Made by a program: the position numbers and the translations under genes. A model generated the notes under the pieces. The model was given only the letters and a program-made list of their open reading frames with translations, was not told the DNA's origin and did no database searches. A stretch of 64,000 nt of DNA from the NCBI GenBank assembly GCA_023700805.1, contig JAMPYF010000019.1:20378-84377 (forward strand), given 5' to 3'. Of the stretch, positions 44,515 through 56,055 are shown piece after piece; position 1 is the first letter of the stretch; every line of letters begins with the position of its first letter. Source of the DNA: Sulfuritalea sp. (lineage in GTDB: Bacteria; Pseudomonadota; Gammaproteobacteria; Burkholderiales; Rhodocyclaceae).

Positions 44515-44515
44515 A

Positions 44516-44537
44516 GAGTTGGCGCTGACGCTACGGC
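44516..44537 (+). repeat. 22-bp dispersed repeat copy, convergent gap
   Basis: GAGTTGGCGCTGACG then CT then ACGGC, starting 2 bases after the TauE-like stop and before the convergent merR end. Has the GCTGACG variant. Confidence 0.9.
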
Positions 44538-44551
44538 GGCCGTGCCTTGGT

Positions 44552-44956
44552 TCAAGGCGTCAGCGCCATGCGGATGATGGGGCAGGGCATCTCCTGGCCG
44601 CCGCATTCGCACTCGCGCACCAGATGACGCAGGGCGTCGGCGACCTTGCTCAGTTGCTCGATGCGGGTCTCGATGCTGCGGATCTTCTCGCTGGCCAGAT
44701 TGCGCGCAAGACGGTGGTCGCGGGTGTCGTTGAGCGTCATCAGTTCGGCGATTTCCTCCAGCGTGAAGCCGACGCCCTGGGCGCGCTTGATGAAGTTCAG
44801 GCGCTCCAGGTGCAGCGTGTCGTAGCGGCGATAGCCGGAGACGGCGGGCGGCTCGGCGAGCAGTCCGCGGCGCTGGTAGTAGCGCACCGTCTCGACGCCG
44901 ACCCCGGCGTCTTTCGCCAGTTTGCCGATCGTGAACGTCTGATCTGAAATATTCAT
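44552..44956 (-). CDS. MerR-family metal-responsive regulator
   Basis: 134 residues. Winged-helix FTIGKLAKDAGVGVETVRYYQRRGLL, a dimer coiled coil (about 80-112) and a metal loop HLVRECECGGQEMPCPII. Cys 116/118 and 125 resemble MerR C117 and C126 in spacing, but the MerR C82 equivalent is Asp/His (residues 80-81), so Hg(II) coordination of the classic kind is incomplete. It lies divergent to copA with a MerR-type operator between, so copper or another soft metal is likely. Confidence 0.85.
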   Translation of the reverse strand: MNISDQTFTIGKLAKDAGVGVETVRYYQRRGLLAEPPAVSGYRRYDTLHLERLNFIKRAQGVGFTLEEIAELMTLNDTRDHRLARNLASEKIRSIETRIEQLSKVADALRHLVRECECGGQEMPCPIIRMALTP

Positions 44957-44966
44957 CGAAAACCCC

Positions 44967-44998
44967 TTGACTCCGTACCAAGGTACGGAGTTTAGACT
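44967..44998 (+). promoter_or_regulatory. MerR-type promoter/operator of copA
   Basis: TTGACT, a 19-20 base spacer and TTAGAC(T), with a perfect 9-bp dyad CTCCGTACC / GGTACGGAG in the spacer (44971-44990). The overlong spacer and dyad between -35 and -10 are the hallmark of MerR activation; the sequence is close to the Tn21 mer operator. Confidence 0.9.
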
Positions 44999-45048
44999 TG
45001 CTGCCAAGGAACTTCCAGCCGCAAAGCGGCCCGACTGGAGAGATGGCG

Positions 45049-47442
<2,394 letters not shown>

Positions 47443-47446
47443 TGAC

Positions 47447-47653
47447 ATGGAAACGACGACAATCAAGGTAGGCGGCATGTCCTGCGGCGGCTGCGTGAAA
47501 AGCGTGACCGGCGTATTGACCGCGCTGGCCGGCGTGGCGAAGGCGGAAGTTTCGCTGGAGCAGAAGCAGGCGGTGGTCGAGTTCGACGCGGCGAAGCTTA
47601 CGCGGGATCAACTGAAGGCCGCGATCGAAGACGCGGGCTTCGAAGCCGCCTGA
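47447..47653 (+). CDS. copZ: Copper chaperone CopZ-like HMA protein
   Basis: 68-residue HMA-fold metallochaperone with GGMSCGGCVKSV and a beta-alpha-beta pattern ending AAIEDAGFEA. Directly behind copA, so it delivers Cu+ to the pump. Good match for a CopZ-type chaperone. Confidence 0.9.
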   Translation: METTTIKVGGMSCGGCVKSVTGVLTALAGVAKAEVSLEQKQAVVEFDAAKLTRDQLKAAIEDAGFEAA

Positions 47654-47671
47654 AACGATCAGGACTATCAA

Positions 47672-47693
47672 GAGTCGGCGCTGGCGGTACGGC
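47672..47693 (+). repeat. 22-bp dispersed repeat copy, convergent gap
   Basis: GAGTCGGCGCTGGCG then GT then ACGGC, between copZ and the convergent dps gene (47654-47719). One T-to-C change in the core. Confidence 0.88.
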
Positions 47694-47719
47694 GATAGCC
47701 TTACCGCCAACGGCTCGCG

Positions 47720-48217
47720 TCACTCTTCGAGCAGGCTGCGCAGCATCCAGGCCGTTTTCTCGTGGACTTCGATGCGCTGCGTCAGCAGGTCGGCACTGGG
47801 TTGGTCCTTGGCTTTTTCCACCAGCGGGAACAGCTTGCGCGCGGTGCGCGCCGTGGCTTCCTGCGCGGCGACCAGGTGGCGCACCATGTCCAGTGCCTTG
47901 GGCTGGCCGTCGACTTCCTTGATGGTCGCGAGCTTGACGAACTCCTTGTAGGTGCCGGGAGCCGGATGGCCCAGCGCGCGGATGCGTTCGGCGATCAGGT
48001 CGAGCGCGTTCCACTGCTCGGTGTATTGGCCCATGAACATCAGGTGCAGGGTGTTGAACATCGGCCCGGTGACGTTCCAGTGGAAGTTGTGCGTCATCAG
48101 GTAAAGCGTGTAGCTGTCGGCCAGCAGCCCGGACAGGCCTTGCGCAATGGCGGCGCGATCCTTGTCGGTAATGCCGATGTCGAGCTTGACGGTCTTGACG
48201 GCTTTGTTCGCTTTCAT
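47720..48217 (-). CDS. dps: Dps-family ferritin-like protein
   Basis: 165-residue DNA-binding ferritin-like protein. Seen: HNFHWNVTGPMFNTLHLMF with ligands of the intersubunit ferroxidase site, and ALDLIAERIRALGHPAPGT. It stores iron and protects against peroxide. GGAGAGAAACTC precedes the ATG at 48217. It is 61 bases after ahpF on the same strand, making an oxidative-stress cluster. Confidence 0.92.
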   Translation of the reverse strand: MKANKAVKTVKLDIGITDKDRAAIAQGLSGLLADSYTLYLMTHNFHWNVTGPMFNTLHLMFMGQYTEQWNALDLIAERIRALGHPAPGTYKEFVKLATIKEVDGQPKALDMVRHLVAAQEATARTARKLFPLVEKAKDQPSADLLTQRIEVHEKTAWMLRSLLEE

Positions 48218-48278
48218 GAGTTTCTCTCCTTTGTCGGTTCGGTGCTTCGATAATGCAGAAAGAATACCTTGGCGCAAC

Positions 48279-49877
48279 TCAGGCCGGCTGACCCAGATCA
48301 AGGGATGGCGTTGCGACCTGCGGCGCCGGACTGCGGATCAGGTGGTCGAAGGCGGACAGGCTGGCCTTGGCACCTTCGCCCATGGCGATGATGATCTGCT
48401 TGTAGGGCACGATCGTCGCATCGCCGGCGGCGAAGACGCCGGGCAGCGAGGTCTGGCCGCGCGCATCAACTTCGATCTCGCCGCGCGGCGAGAGCTTGAG
48501 AGTGCCCTTGAGCCAGTCGGTGTTGGGCAGCAGGCCGATCTGGACGAAGATGCCTTCGAGCTCGACACGCTTGATCTGCCCGCCGATCCGGTCCTGATAC
48601 ACGATGCCGTTGACCTTCTCGCCGTCGCCGGTGACTTCGGTAGTCAGCGCGCTGGTGATGATCGTGACATTGGGCAGGCTGCCGAGCTTGGCCTGCAGCA
48701 CGGCGTCGGCGCGCAACTTGGCATCGAATTCGAGCAGCGTGACATGGCTGACGATGCCGGCGAGGTCGATCGCCGCCTCGACGCCCGAGTTGCCGCCGCC
48801 GATCACCGCCACGCGCATGCCACGGAACAAGGGCCCGTCGCAGTGCGGGCAGAAGCAGACGCCCCTGGCCTTGTATTCCTTTTCACCGGGCACGTTCATT
48901 TCGCGCCAGCGGGCGCCGGTGGCGAGGATTACGCTCTTCGCCTTGAGCGTCGCGCCGCTGGCGAGCCTGACCTGGGCCAGGCCGTCCGCGCCGGCCGGAA
49001 TCAGGGCCTCGGCGCGCTGCAGGTTCATGATGTCGACCTCGTATTCCTTGACGTGCTGTTCGAGCGCAGCGGCGAGTTTGGGGCCCTCGGTGCGCTGCAC
49101 CGAGATGAAGTTCTCGATGCCCAGGGTATCCAGCACCTGGCCGCCGAAACGCTCGGCCACCACGCCGGTGCGGATGCCCTTGCGCGCGGCGTAGATAGCC
49201 GCCGCCGAGCCGGCCGGGCCGCCGCCGACGACGAGCACGTCGTAGGCGTCTTTGGCGTTCAGCTTTTCGGCATCGCGGGCCGAGGCGCCGGTATCGACCT
49301 TGGCGAGGATTTCCTCGATGCTCATGCGGCCCTGACCGAAGTTTTCGCCGTTGAGCAGCACGGTCGGCACGGCCATGATCTGGCGCGCCTTGACCTCGTC
49401 CTGGAACAGCGCGCCGTCGATCATCACGCTCTCGACGCCGGGGTTCAGCACGGCCATCAGGTTGAGCGCCTGCACCACGTCCGGACAGTTGTGGCAGGAC
49501 AGCGAGATGTAGGTCTCGAAGCGGAACTTGCCACCGAGTCCCTTGATCTGTTCGATCACCGCGGCATCGACCTTGGGCGGGTGGCCGCCGGTCTGCAACA
49601 GGGCCAGCACCAGCGTGGTGAATTCGTGGCCCATCGGGATGCCGGCGAAGCGGATGCGCGCGGCTTCACCGGGGCTACCAACGGAGAAGGAAGGCTTGCG
49701 CGCGTCCTTGCCATCCTCGCGCACGCTGACCTTGGGCGAGAGCGCGGCGATGTCGGCCAGCAGTTCGCGCATCTGGCGCGCGGCGGTGCTGTTGTCGAGC
49801 GAGGCGACGAGTTCGATCGGGGCCTGGAGCTTTTCGAGGTAGGCGGCAAGTTGCGTCTTGATGGCGGTGTCGAGCAT
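48279..49877 (-). CDS. ahpF: Alkyl hydroperoxide reductase subunit F
   Basis: 532-residue FAD/NADH disulfide reductase that recycles AhpC. N-terminal tandem thioredoxin-fold with active CHNC in [13 protein letters not shown] site [19 protein letters not shown], redox CxxC in [17 protein letters not shown] site [16 protein letters not shown]. Length is close to the usual 520. Confidence 0.96.
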   Translation of the reverse strand: MLDTAIKTQLAAYLEKLQAPIELVASLDNSTAARQMRELLADIAALSPKVSVREDGKDARKPSFSVGSPGEAARIRFAGIPMGHEFTTLVLALLQTGGHPPKVDAAVIEQIKGLGGKFRFETYISLSCHNCPDVVQALNLMAVLNPGVESVMIDGALFQDEVKARQIMAVPTVLLNGENFGQGRMSIEEILAKVDTGASARDAEKLNAKDAYDVLVVGGGPAGSAAAIYAARKGIRTGVVAERFGGQVLDTLGIENFISVQRTEGPKLAAALEQHVKEYEVDIMNLQRAEALIPAGADGLAQVRLASGATLKAKSVILATGARWREMNVPGEKEYKARGVCFCPHCDGPLFRGMRVAVIGGGNSGVEAAIDLAGIVSHVTLLEFDAKLRADAVLQAKLGSLPNVTIITSALTTEVTGDGEKVNGIVYQDRIGGQIKRVELEGIFVQIGLLPNTDWLKGTLKLSPRGEIEVDARGQTSLPGVFAAGDATIVPYKQIIIAMGEGAKASLSAFDHLIRSPAPQVATPSLDLGQPA

Positions 49878-49903
49878 GATGTCCTCTTGTCGATCAGGTG
49901 GGT

Positions 49904-49927
49904 GGCTGCCGGAAGCTTCCGGCAGCC
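49904..49927 (-). other. Perfect hairpin between ahpC and ahpF
   Basis: GGCTGCCGG-AAGCTT-CCGGCAGCC is a perfect inverted repeat in the 60-base gap. No T tract follows in the direction of transcription, so partial termination or RNA processing that favours ahpC over ahpF is more likely than a full stop. Confidence 0.6.
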
Positions 49928-49937
49928 AGGTTTGACG

Positions 49938-50507
49938 TCAGATCTTGCCGACCAGGTCCAGCGAGGGCGCCAGGGTGGCTTCGCCTTCCTTCCACTTGGC
50001 GGGGCAGACTTCGCCCGGGTGGCTGGCGACGTACTGGGCGGCCTGCACCTTGCGCAGCAGTTCGGTGGCGTCGCGGCCGATGCCGCCGGCGTTGATCTCG
50101 ACGATCTGGATCTTGCCCGCCGGGTCGATGACGAAGGTGCCGCGTTCGGCCAGGCCTTCTTCCTCGATCATCACGCCGAAGTTGCGCGTGATGGCGCCGG
50201 TGGGGTCGCCGATCATCGGGTACTTGATCTTGCCGATGGTCTCGGAGGTGTCGTGCCAGGCCTTGTGCGTGAAGTGGGTGTCGGTCGAGACGGCGTAGAT
50301 CTCGACGCCGAGCGACTTGAAGGTGGCGTAGTGGTCGGCCAGGTCGCCCAGTTCGGTCGGGCAGACGAAGGTGAAGTCGGCCGGGTAGAAGAACACCACG
50401 GACCACTTGCCCTTGAGATCCTCGTTGCTGACGGGGACGAACTTACCGTTGTGGAAGGCGGTGGCCTTGAAGGGAAGGATTTCGGTGTTGATCAGGGATG
50501 CGTTCAT
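49938..50507 (-). CDS. ahpC: Peroxiredoxin AhpC
   Basis: 189-residue typical 2-Cys peroxiredoxin: peroxidatic Cys in [16 protein letters not shown] and resolving Cys in [13 protein letters not shown]. It reduces peroxides with electrons from AhpF. AAGGAGAAATCTC precedes the ATG at 50507. An OxyR-like site lies about 85-110 bases upstream. Confidence 0.97.
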   Translation of the reverse strand: MNASLINTEILPFKATAFHNGKFVPVSNEDLKGKWSVVFFYPADFTFVCPTELGDLADHYATFKSLGVEIYAVSTDTHFTHKAWHDTSETIGKIKYPMIGDPTGAITRNFGVMIEEEGLAERGTFVIDPAGKIQIVEINAGGIGRDATELLRKVQAAQYVASHPGEVCPAKWKEGEATLAPSLDLVGKI

Positions 50508-50590
50508 GAGATTTCTCCTTGGTGGTTGAATGATTGATGCGATGGAGTGAATCTTACGGACACAGGAGTAATTGCTCAATTGAATTGTTG

Positions 50591-50616
50591 TTATGGATCG
50601 TATAGGTAATGACTAT
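50591..50616 (-). promoter_or_regulatory. OxyR-like operator upstream of ahpC
   Basis: TTAT-N7-ATAG-N7-CTAT fits three of the four tetranucleotides of the OxyR consensus, with the ATAG/CTAT pair exact. The overlapping GGTAATGACTATGATTATC also matches a Fur box at about 15 of 19 bases, so Fur binding is a rival reading. Confidence 0.55.
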
Positions 50617-50658
50617 GATTATCCTCTGCCGGGTTCCATGCCCGGCTGCGGGCTGCAA

Positions 50659-50680
50659 GAGTTGGCGCTGACGCCACGGC
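50659..50680 (+). repeat. 22-bp dispersed repeat copy, downstream of the siderophore receptor
   Basis: GAGTTGGCGCTGACG then CC then ACGGC, in the gap between the ahpC promoter and the end of the minus-strand receptor gene. Has the GCTGACG variant. Confidence 0.9.
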
Positions 50681-50723
50681 GATGCTGCTGCGCCGGCGGA
50701 TCGTTGGCGCAGCAGGATCTGCA

Positions 50724-52835
50724 TCAGAAGCGGGTACTCACCGTCAGGCGGGCGTTGCGCGGCGCGCCCGGGCTGATGTTGTTGTCGTTGTGCGCGGTCG
50801 GGTAGTACTTCCTGTCGAACAGGTTCTCGACGTTCAGCGCCAGCCGCGCCCTGCCGTCGGCGAAGGCGTAGTAGAGCGCCGCGTCGGCGCGGGTGAAGGC
50901 CGGCAGCTTGACCGTGTTGTTGGTCGAGGCATACACCTCGGACTGGTGGATCACGCCAAGACCTGCGCTCCAGCCGCCGCCGAGGCCGAACTTGTTCCAG
51001 ACCGACAGGCTGTCCTGCGGCACCAGGCCGACGCGGCGGCCGGCGGGAATCGTGGTGCCCTTGACGATGCGGCCGTCGAGGTTGGCGTAGCCGGCGTAGA
51101 TGTCCCAGTTCTTCGCCACTTCGCCCTGCAGGCCGAGCTCGACGCCGTCGGTGCGCTGTTGTCCGGCGAGGATCAGCAGGGCCGGATTGTTCGGATCGAC
51201 CACCTTGACGTCGTCGCGGTCGGTGCGAAACACGGCGCCCGAGAGCGTCAGTTTCGGCAGCAGATCCCAATGCACGCCGGCTTCGTAGTTCTTGGCGGTT
51301 TCCGGCGCCAGTTGCGCGGTGTTGGTGGCCAGGCTCAACTGCTCGGCGGAAGGCAGGAAGGACGAGCTGTAACTCAGATACCAGGTGGTGTTCGCGCTGG
51401 GCGACCAGGTCAGGCCCAGGCGCGGGCTGAACTCGTTGTCGGTGCGCGCCAGATCGGTGGCGGCGACCAGGGTGCGGCGGTCGTCGAAGCTGGTTTTGAA
51501 ATGGTCGTAGCGCAGGCCGGCCAGCAGCTTCCAGTCCTTGGACAGTGCTATCTGGTCCTGCAGGTACACGGCGGCCAGGTCGACCTTGACCGCGTTGTCG
51601 GCGGTGGTGCCGGCGGCACGGAAATCCGTCGCCACGGCATAGGGCGAGCCGGCCGCCACGTTGAGGAAGGTGGCGGCGCCGAAGAAGCCGTTCTTGCGCA
51701 CGCTGCTGCTGTCCTGATGGCCCAGTTCGAGGCCGGCGAGCAGGGTGTGGTCGAAGCCGCTTGCGCTGAACTTTGTCGTCAGGTCGGTCTGGTTGAAAAT
51801 GTTGGTGCGCTTGTCGGTGTTGTTGTAGGCCTCGATGCGTACCAGGCCGGCCCCAGTGACGGCGCCGTTGGCAAAGACGTTCTGGTAGAACTTGTCGTAG
51901 TAGGTGGCGCGGAAATTGTTCTTGATCTGGATGCTGTTACCGAAATCATGTTCCAGCAGCGCGGAAAAGCCATTGACCGTGGAGCGTGCCTCGCTCTGGT
52001 CGGCATTGCCGAAGAAGGTCGAGCGATCGGTCTCGAACGGGGCCAGGGTGGCCGCGGCCGAAGGAATGCCGCGATCGGCCGTGCGTTCGTCACGCGCATG
52101 TTCGAAGCCGAGGGTCAGCGTGGTGGCGGGCGAGACCAGGATGGTCACGGTGGGGTTCACGGCGTAGCGCTTCATGTCGAAGCCCTTGCGGAAACTGTTG
52201 CCGTTCTCGGCCATGGCGTTCAGGCGCCAGGCGCTCGTGTCGTTGAGCTTGTTGCCGAGATCGACGCTGCCGCGCAGGCGGCTGTAGCTGCCGAGGCTGA
52301 TGCTGGCTTCGCCGATGTGGCCGAACTGCGGCTTCTTGACCACGCGGTTGATCACGCCGCCCGCGCCGCCGCGGCCGAAGGCCATGCCGCCGGGACCCTT
52401 GAGCACTTCGAGGCGCTCAAGGTTGTAGAAGTCGCGGAAAATCTGCATGTCGTCGCGCACGCCGTCGACGAAGAAGTCGGCCGTGGTGTTGATGCCGCGC
52501 AGCATGACCTGGTCGCGGTTGCCTTCGCCCTGCGCGCCATGGGCACCGGGAACATAGCGCAGCGCATCGGCCATGCCGGACATGGCCTGGTCCTTGATCA
52601 GGGCTTGCGGAATCACGCTGATCGAGGCTGGCACTTCCTTGAGCGGCGTGTCGGTCTTGGTGAAGGTGGACGAGCGCGTGGCGCGATAGCCGGTGACCGG
52701 GCCGTCGGCGCGTTCGGTCTGGTCCTGGACGTTGACCTGCGGCAGGGCCGTGTCGGCGGCGTGCAGCTGGCCGATGACGCCGCAGGCGGCAATGACCGCG
52801 ACGGCGACGGGTTTGAGGCGGATGTGGAACGACAT
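50724..52835 (-). CDS. TonB-dependent siderophore receptor, catecholate type
   Basis: 703-residue outer-membrane barrel with plug. Signal peptide ends near GQLHA; plug motifs VPASISVIPQALIKDQ, LRGINTTADFFVDGVRDD and LERLEVLKGPGGMAFGRG; the C-terminus ends in the Phe (STRF) needed for barrel assembly. The DFFVDGVRDD region is typical of Fiu-like catecholate receptors; ligand inferred. Last gene of the iron operon, 81 bases after exbD. Confidence 0.92.
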   Translation of the reverse strand: MSFHIRLKPVAVAVIAACGVIGQLHAADTALPQVNVQDQTERADGPVTGYRATRSSTFTKTDTPLKEVPASISVIPQALIKDQAMSGMADALRYVPGAHGAQGEGNRDQVMLRGINTTADFFVDGVRDDMQIFRDFYNLERLEVLKGPGGMAFGRGGAGGVINRVVKKPQFGHIGEASISLGSYSRLRGSVDLGNKLNDTSAWRLNAMAENGNSFRKGFDMKRYAVNPTVTILVSPATTLTLGFEHARDERTADRGIPSAAATLAPFETDRSTFFGNADQSEARSTVNGFSALLEHDFGNSIQIKNNFRATYYDKFYQNVFANGAVTGAGLVRIEAYNNTDKRTNIFNQTDLTTKFSASGFDHTLLAGLELGHQDSSSVRKNGFFGAATFLNVAAGSPYAVATDFRAAGTTADNAVKVDLAAVYLQDQIALSKDWKLLAGLRYDHFKTSFDDRRTLVAATDLARTDNEFSPRLGLTWSPSANTTWYLSYSSSFLPSAEQLSLATNTAQLAPETAKNYEAGVHWDLLPKLTLSGAVFRTDRDDVKVVDPNNPALLILAGQQRTDGVELGLQGEVAKNWDIYAGYANLDGRIVKGTTIPAGRRVGLVPQDSLSVWNKFGLGGGWSAGLGVIHQSEVYASTNNTVKLPAFTRADAALYYAFADGRARLALNVENLFDRKYYPTAHNDNNISPGAPRNARLTVSTRF

Positions 52836-52916
52836 GGGTGCGACTCCTCTGGGGTTGCGGCTGGCTGGGAGAAATCGCCTGGCTTGCCGGTTGGCTGAAT
52901 GGGTTTGGGGCGGTGA

Positions 52917-53339
52917 CTATTTCGTGTGTGATGGCTCCGTAACGAAACCGATGCGGGTCAGCCCGGCGCGCGCCGAAGCTGACATGACATCGGCGACTTT
53001 TGCGTAGGGCGTGACGCGGTCGGCGCGCAGGTGCAGTTCGGGTTGCGGCGCCAGCGCGGCGGCGGCGCGCAGCTTCTGGTCGAGGACGGCGGCGGCGACC
53101 GCCTCGCCGTTCCAATACACCTGCCCGGCGCCGTCGATGGCGACTTGCACGTTGTCGGGCTTGGTCAGGTTGGCACTCGACGAGGCCTTGGGCAGATCCA
53201 CCTTGACGGCGTGGGTCAGCAAGGGCGCGGTGACGATGAAAATCACCAGCAGCACCAGCATGACGTCGATCAGCGGAATCATGTTGATCTCGGCCAGCGC
53301 TTCATTGCCGTCGTCGTCGTTGAGGGAGGCAAAGCTCAT
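52917..53339 (-). CDS. exbD: TonB-system energiser ExbD
   Basis: 140 residues; one membrane span with the proton-carrying Asp in EINMIPLIDVMLVLLVIFIV and a periplasmic C-terminal domain (LHLRADRVTPYAKVADVM). Partner of ExbB, 5 bases behind it. Confidence 0.94.
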   Translation of the reverse strand: MSFASLNDDDGNEALAEINMIPLIDVMLVLLVIFIVTAPLLTHAVKVDLPKASSSANLTKPDNVQVAIDGAGQVYWNGEAVAAAVLDQKLRAAAALAPQPELHLRADRVTPYAKVADVMSASARAGLTRIGFVTEPSHTK

Positions 53340-53344
53340 GATGA

Positions 53345-54124
53345 TCAGGCGCTGGCGCGAGCGGGTTTGCCAGCGCGTGTGCCAGCTTCGACGCGGGCGA
53401 TGATGCGCTCCGAGGTGGTGGCGACGTCGCCCTGCTGCGGCGCGCTCTTGAGGCCGGTGGCGAGGAAGGTGAACAGGTCGTGGGCGAAGGAATTCAGCTC
53501 GGCCAGGGTATTGCGGTTGGCACGGGCGAAGGCGTTGTAGGCCACCGCGGCAGGGATCGCCACGGCCAGCCCGACCGCGGTCATGATCAGCGCCTCGCCG
53601 ACCGGGCCGGCGACCTTGTCCAGCGTGCCCTGGCCGCTGATGCCGATCGCCATCAGCGAATGGTAGATGCCCCAGACGGTGCCGAAGAGGCCGACGAAGG
53701 GCGCGGAGGACGCCACCGTGGCGAGGAAGGTCTGGCCGTATTCGAGGCGCGACTTGTCCTGCGCGATGGCGCGCTTCATGGCCCGCGTGAGGAATTCGTC
53801 GGGCGTGCCGGCATCGACCAGGCCGCGCGTCTCGCGCCCGGCCTTGTGCTGTTCGATGGCGGTGAAGCCGTGATGGACCAGGTGCGAGAAAGGCTCGGCG
53901 ACGCCGGCCTGGCGCAGATGGCGGGCCACGGCGTCGAGGCTGGGCGCGGCCCAGAAGGCCATGAGGAAGACGCTGCTCCTGCGTTGCGAGCGGATCGACT
54001 GGACGCCCTTGGTCACGATCAAATACCAGGTGCCGACCGACATGATCAGCATCAGGGCGAGGATGAAGCGCGCGATGCCGTCGGCATTGGCGAGAAAGTG
54101 GCCGAAGCCCAGTGTTGTTTCCAT
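53345..54124 (-). CDS. exbB: TonB-system energiser ExbB
   Basis: 259-residue MotA/TolQ/ExbB proton channel: three hydrophobic spans, with FVGLFGTVWGIYHSL and EALIMTAVGLAVAIPAAVAYN as family landmarks. Between tonB and exbD with gaps of only 2 and 5 bases. Confidence 0.94.
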   Translation of the reverse strand: METTLGFGHFLANADGIARFILALMLIMSVGTWYLIVTKGVQSIRSQRRSSVFLMAFWAAPSLDAVARHLRQAGVAEPFSHLVHHGFTAIEQHKAGRETRGLVDAGTPDEFLTRAMKRAIAQDKSRLEYGQTFLATVASSAPFVGLFGTVWGIYHSLMAIGISGQGTLDKVAGPVGEALIMTAVGLAVAIPAAVAYNAFARANRNTLAELNSFAHDLFTFLATGLKSAPQQGDVATTSERIIARVEAGTRAGKPARASA

Positions 54125-54126
54125 GC

Positions 54127-54777
54127 TCAGTCCTTCAAGGTGAATGCGATCGGAACCAGTACCCAGGCCGCGGTCGGCGTCCGGCCGAGTCGTGCCGGGG
54201 CGAATTTCCAGCGCCGCACGGTGTCCAGCGCCGACTGGTCGAGGCGCGGCGAGCCGCTGGAGCTATGCAGCAGCACCTCGGCGGCGCGGCCGTCGGCCTC
54301 GACCTGGACGCGCAATACGACGCGGCCCTGTTCGGCCAGCCGGCGCGAGAGCGCCGGATAAACCGGCTTGGGATTGTCGAGATAGTCGGCGTCGAAGCGC
54401 GGCTGCGTCGCTACCGGCGCCGGCACCGGTGCGACCGGGGCCGGCGCGGCGACAACAGTTGGCGCTGGCGCCACGGCGATCGGTGTCGGCGCCGGCGCTT
54501 CGGCGGGTGCCGCGAGCTGGGTCGGCTGCGCCACGGGCTGCGCGCGGCGCGCGACGGGTTTCGGTTTCGGCGGCACGATTTCCGGTTTCGGCTGGATCAC
54601 CTCGGGCGCTGCCAGCAGGCTGACGCTGAGCACGGCGAGCGGCGCCGGCAAGGGGACCAGCTTCAGCTGCACCAAGCCGAACAAGGCCAGCACGTGGACC
54701 AGCACCACGACACCCAGCCCGAGCGGGGACAGGCGCGGACGCGCGGTCTGATCGAAGGCGTGGGCAAGGGTGTGCAT
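54127..54777 (-). CDS. tonB: Energy transducer TonB
   Basis: 216 residues: N-terminal anchor (LGVVVLVHVLALFGLVQL), a long Pro/Ala/Lys-rich periplasm-spanning linker, and a C-terminal domain with YPALSRRLAEQGRVVLRVQV and VRRWKFAPAR. A copy of the dispersed repeat lies within the linker, read as AVAPAPTVV, which suits the proline-rich sequence. Confidence 0.93.
   Translation of the reverse strand: MHTLAHAFDQTARPRLSPLGLGVVVLVHVLALFGLVQLKLVPLPAPLAVLSVSLLAAPEVIQPKPEIVPPKPKPVARRAQPVAQPTQLAAPAEAPAPTPIAVAPAPTVVAAPAPVAPVPAPVATQPRFDADYLDNPKPVYPALSRRLAEQGRVVLRVQVEADGRAAEVLLHSSSGSPRLDQSALDTVRRWKFAPARLGRTPTAAWVLVPIAFTLKD
54456..54477 (+). repeat. 22-bp dispersed repeat copy, inside tonB linker
   Basis: CAGTTGGCGCTGGCG then CC then ACGGC, antisense to tonB and in a third reading frame, giving VAPAPT. 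Confidence 0.88.
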
Positions 54778-54780
54778 GAT

Positions 54781-56055
54781 TCAGACGGAAATGCGGACGA
54801 CTTGCTCGCCCGGCGCGGCGTCGGCCAGCGCCGAAAGACTGCGGGCAAAGCTGCCGACGCCCGGCGACTGCACGAACACGCAGGGCTTGCCGAGCTTCTT
54901 GCAGGCTTCCTTGAGGCGCCAGTAGGCGCCATGCGATACGCATGCGGACTGGCAGACCACGGCGTCGGCGCTGGCGATGGCGGCGTCGATGCGATGCAGG
55001 CTTTCTTCCTGGCCGCCATCGTGGTGGAGGAAGCGGCCGCCGCGATGCTCGACCAGTTTGCGGTAGCCCTCGACCAGGCCGCTGCGACCGCCGACGCAAA
55101 GCACGCAACGCCCTTCCAGCGCCGGTCCCGGCGGGCAGTCGCGGCCGCAGACCGGCGTTGCCGTGCCGCCGCCCAGCGCCGTGACCAGCGCCTCCTCGGC
55201 GGCGGCGAGTTCGGCGCGGGTTTCATGCAGTTCGCCTTCGAGGTGCACGATGCGCTGCGCGTCGGTTGCGTTGCGCCGTTCCAGCAAGTCGACGCGCGCC
55301 GCCAGCGCCGCGGCGCGCTGCTGCAGGCCGGCCTGCTGCTGCAGGCTGCGCGCGCCTGCCGCCAGTTCACGTTCGCGGCCCCGGTACTGCGCGGCGCGCT
55401 GCTCGGCGGCCGCCAGGTCGCGGCGCAGGGCGGCGACGGCCTGGTCATGGGCTTGCCGGGCTGCGCTCATGTCGCGGCGCAGCGCGTCGGTTTCGGCGCG
55501 CAGACGGATGGCGTCGGCGCGGTGCTGTTCGAGTTGGCGCAGATCGGCGCGCGCTGTGGCGCCAGCCTGGTGCGACAGCATGTGGATGCCGCCGTGGATG
55601 TCGCGGCCGACGTCCTCGTCGGTGGCCGCATGCGTCCAGGCGGCCCACAGCGCGCCGGGAATGTCCTCGCCGCGGGCGAGCGACTCGTGCCAGACTGCAC
55701 TGATGCCGGCGGCATCCGTGGCCGGCGCGAAACGGGCGACCGCCCGGGCATGACGCTTGTCGAGAAAGCGCTGGATGGCTTCGGTCAGCGCGCAGCGGTT
55801 CTCGCAATAGCCGACCACCACGGTATGCAGGCTGTAGTCGCTCATGTTGCTGACATCGAAGCCGGATTGCGGCGCCAGGCGACGCATCTCGGCCACCGGC
55901 AGGCAGGTGCCGATCAGCGCGCAATGGTAGGCATGCGGCAGTTCCCACAGCTTGCGCCGGCGCCGCAGGCCGACGACGGGAACCTCGTCGGGCGAGCACA
56001 GGCAGCTCGGACCGCCGGGGAATGCGCTGCCTATCATTTGCGCCAGCGTGCTCAT
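54781..56055 (-). CDS. DUF2325 domain protein with central coiled coil
   Basis: 424 residues. An N-terminal domain with Cys (SCLCSPDEV, YCENRCA), a central Ala/Arg/Glu-rich coiled coil (about 165-300), and a C-terminal DUF2325 domain beginning CVLCVGGRSGLVEGYRKLVE with SADAVVCQSACVSHGAYW and GKPCVFV. The domain resembles a Rossmann-like sensor; no biochemical role is known to me. It sits in the middle of an iron-uptake operon and overlaps the gene before it by 4 bases. Confidence 0.82.
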   Translation of the reverse strand: MSTLAQMIGSAFPGGPSCLCSPDEVPVVGLRRRRKLWELPHAYHCALIGTCLPVAEMRRLAPQSGFDVSNMSDYSLHTVVVGYCENRCALTEAIQRFLDKRHARAVARFAPATDAAGISAVWHESLARGEDIPGALWAAWTHAATDEDVGRDIHGGIHMLSHQAGATARADLRQLEQHRADAIRLRAETDALRRDMSAARQAHDQAVAALRRDLAAAEQRAAQYRGRERELAAGARSLQQQAGLQQRAAALAARVDLLERRNATDAQRIVHLEGELHETRAELAAAEEALVTALGGGTATPVCGRDCPPGPALEGRCVLCVGGRSGLVEGYRKLVEHRGGRFLHHDGGQEESLHRIDAAIASADAVVCQSACVSHGAYWRLKEACKKLGKPCVFVQSPGVGSFARSLSALADAAPGEQVVRISV

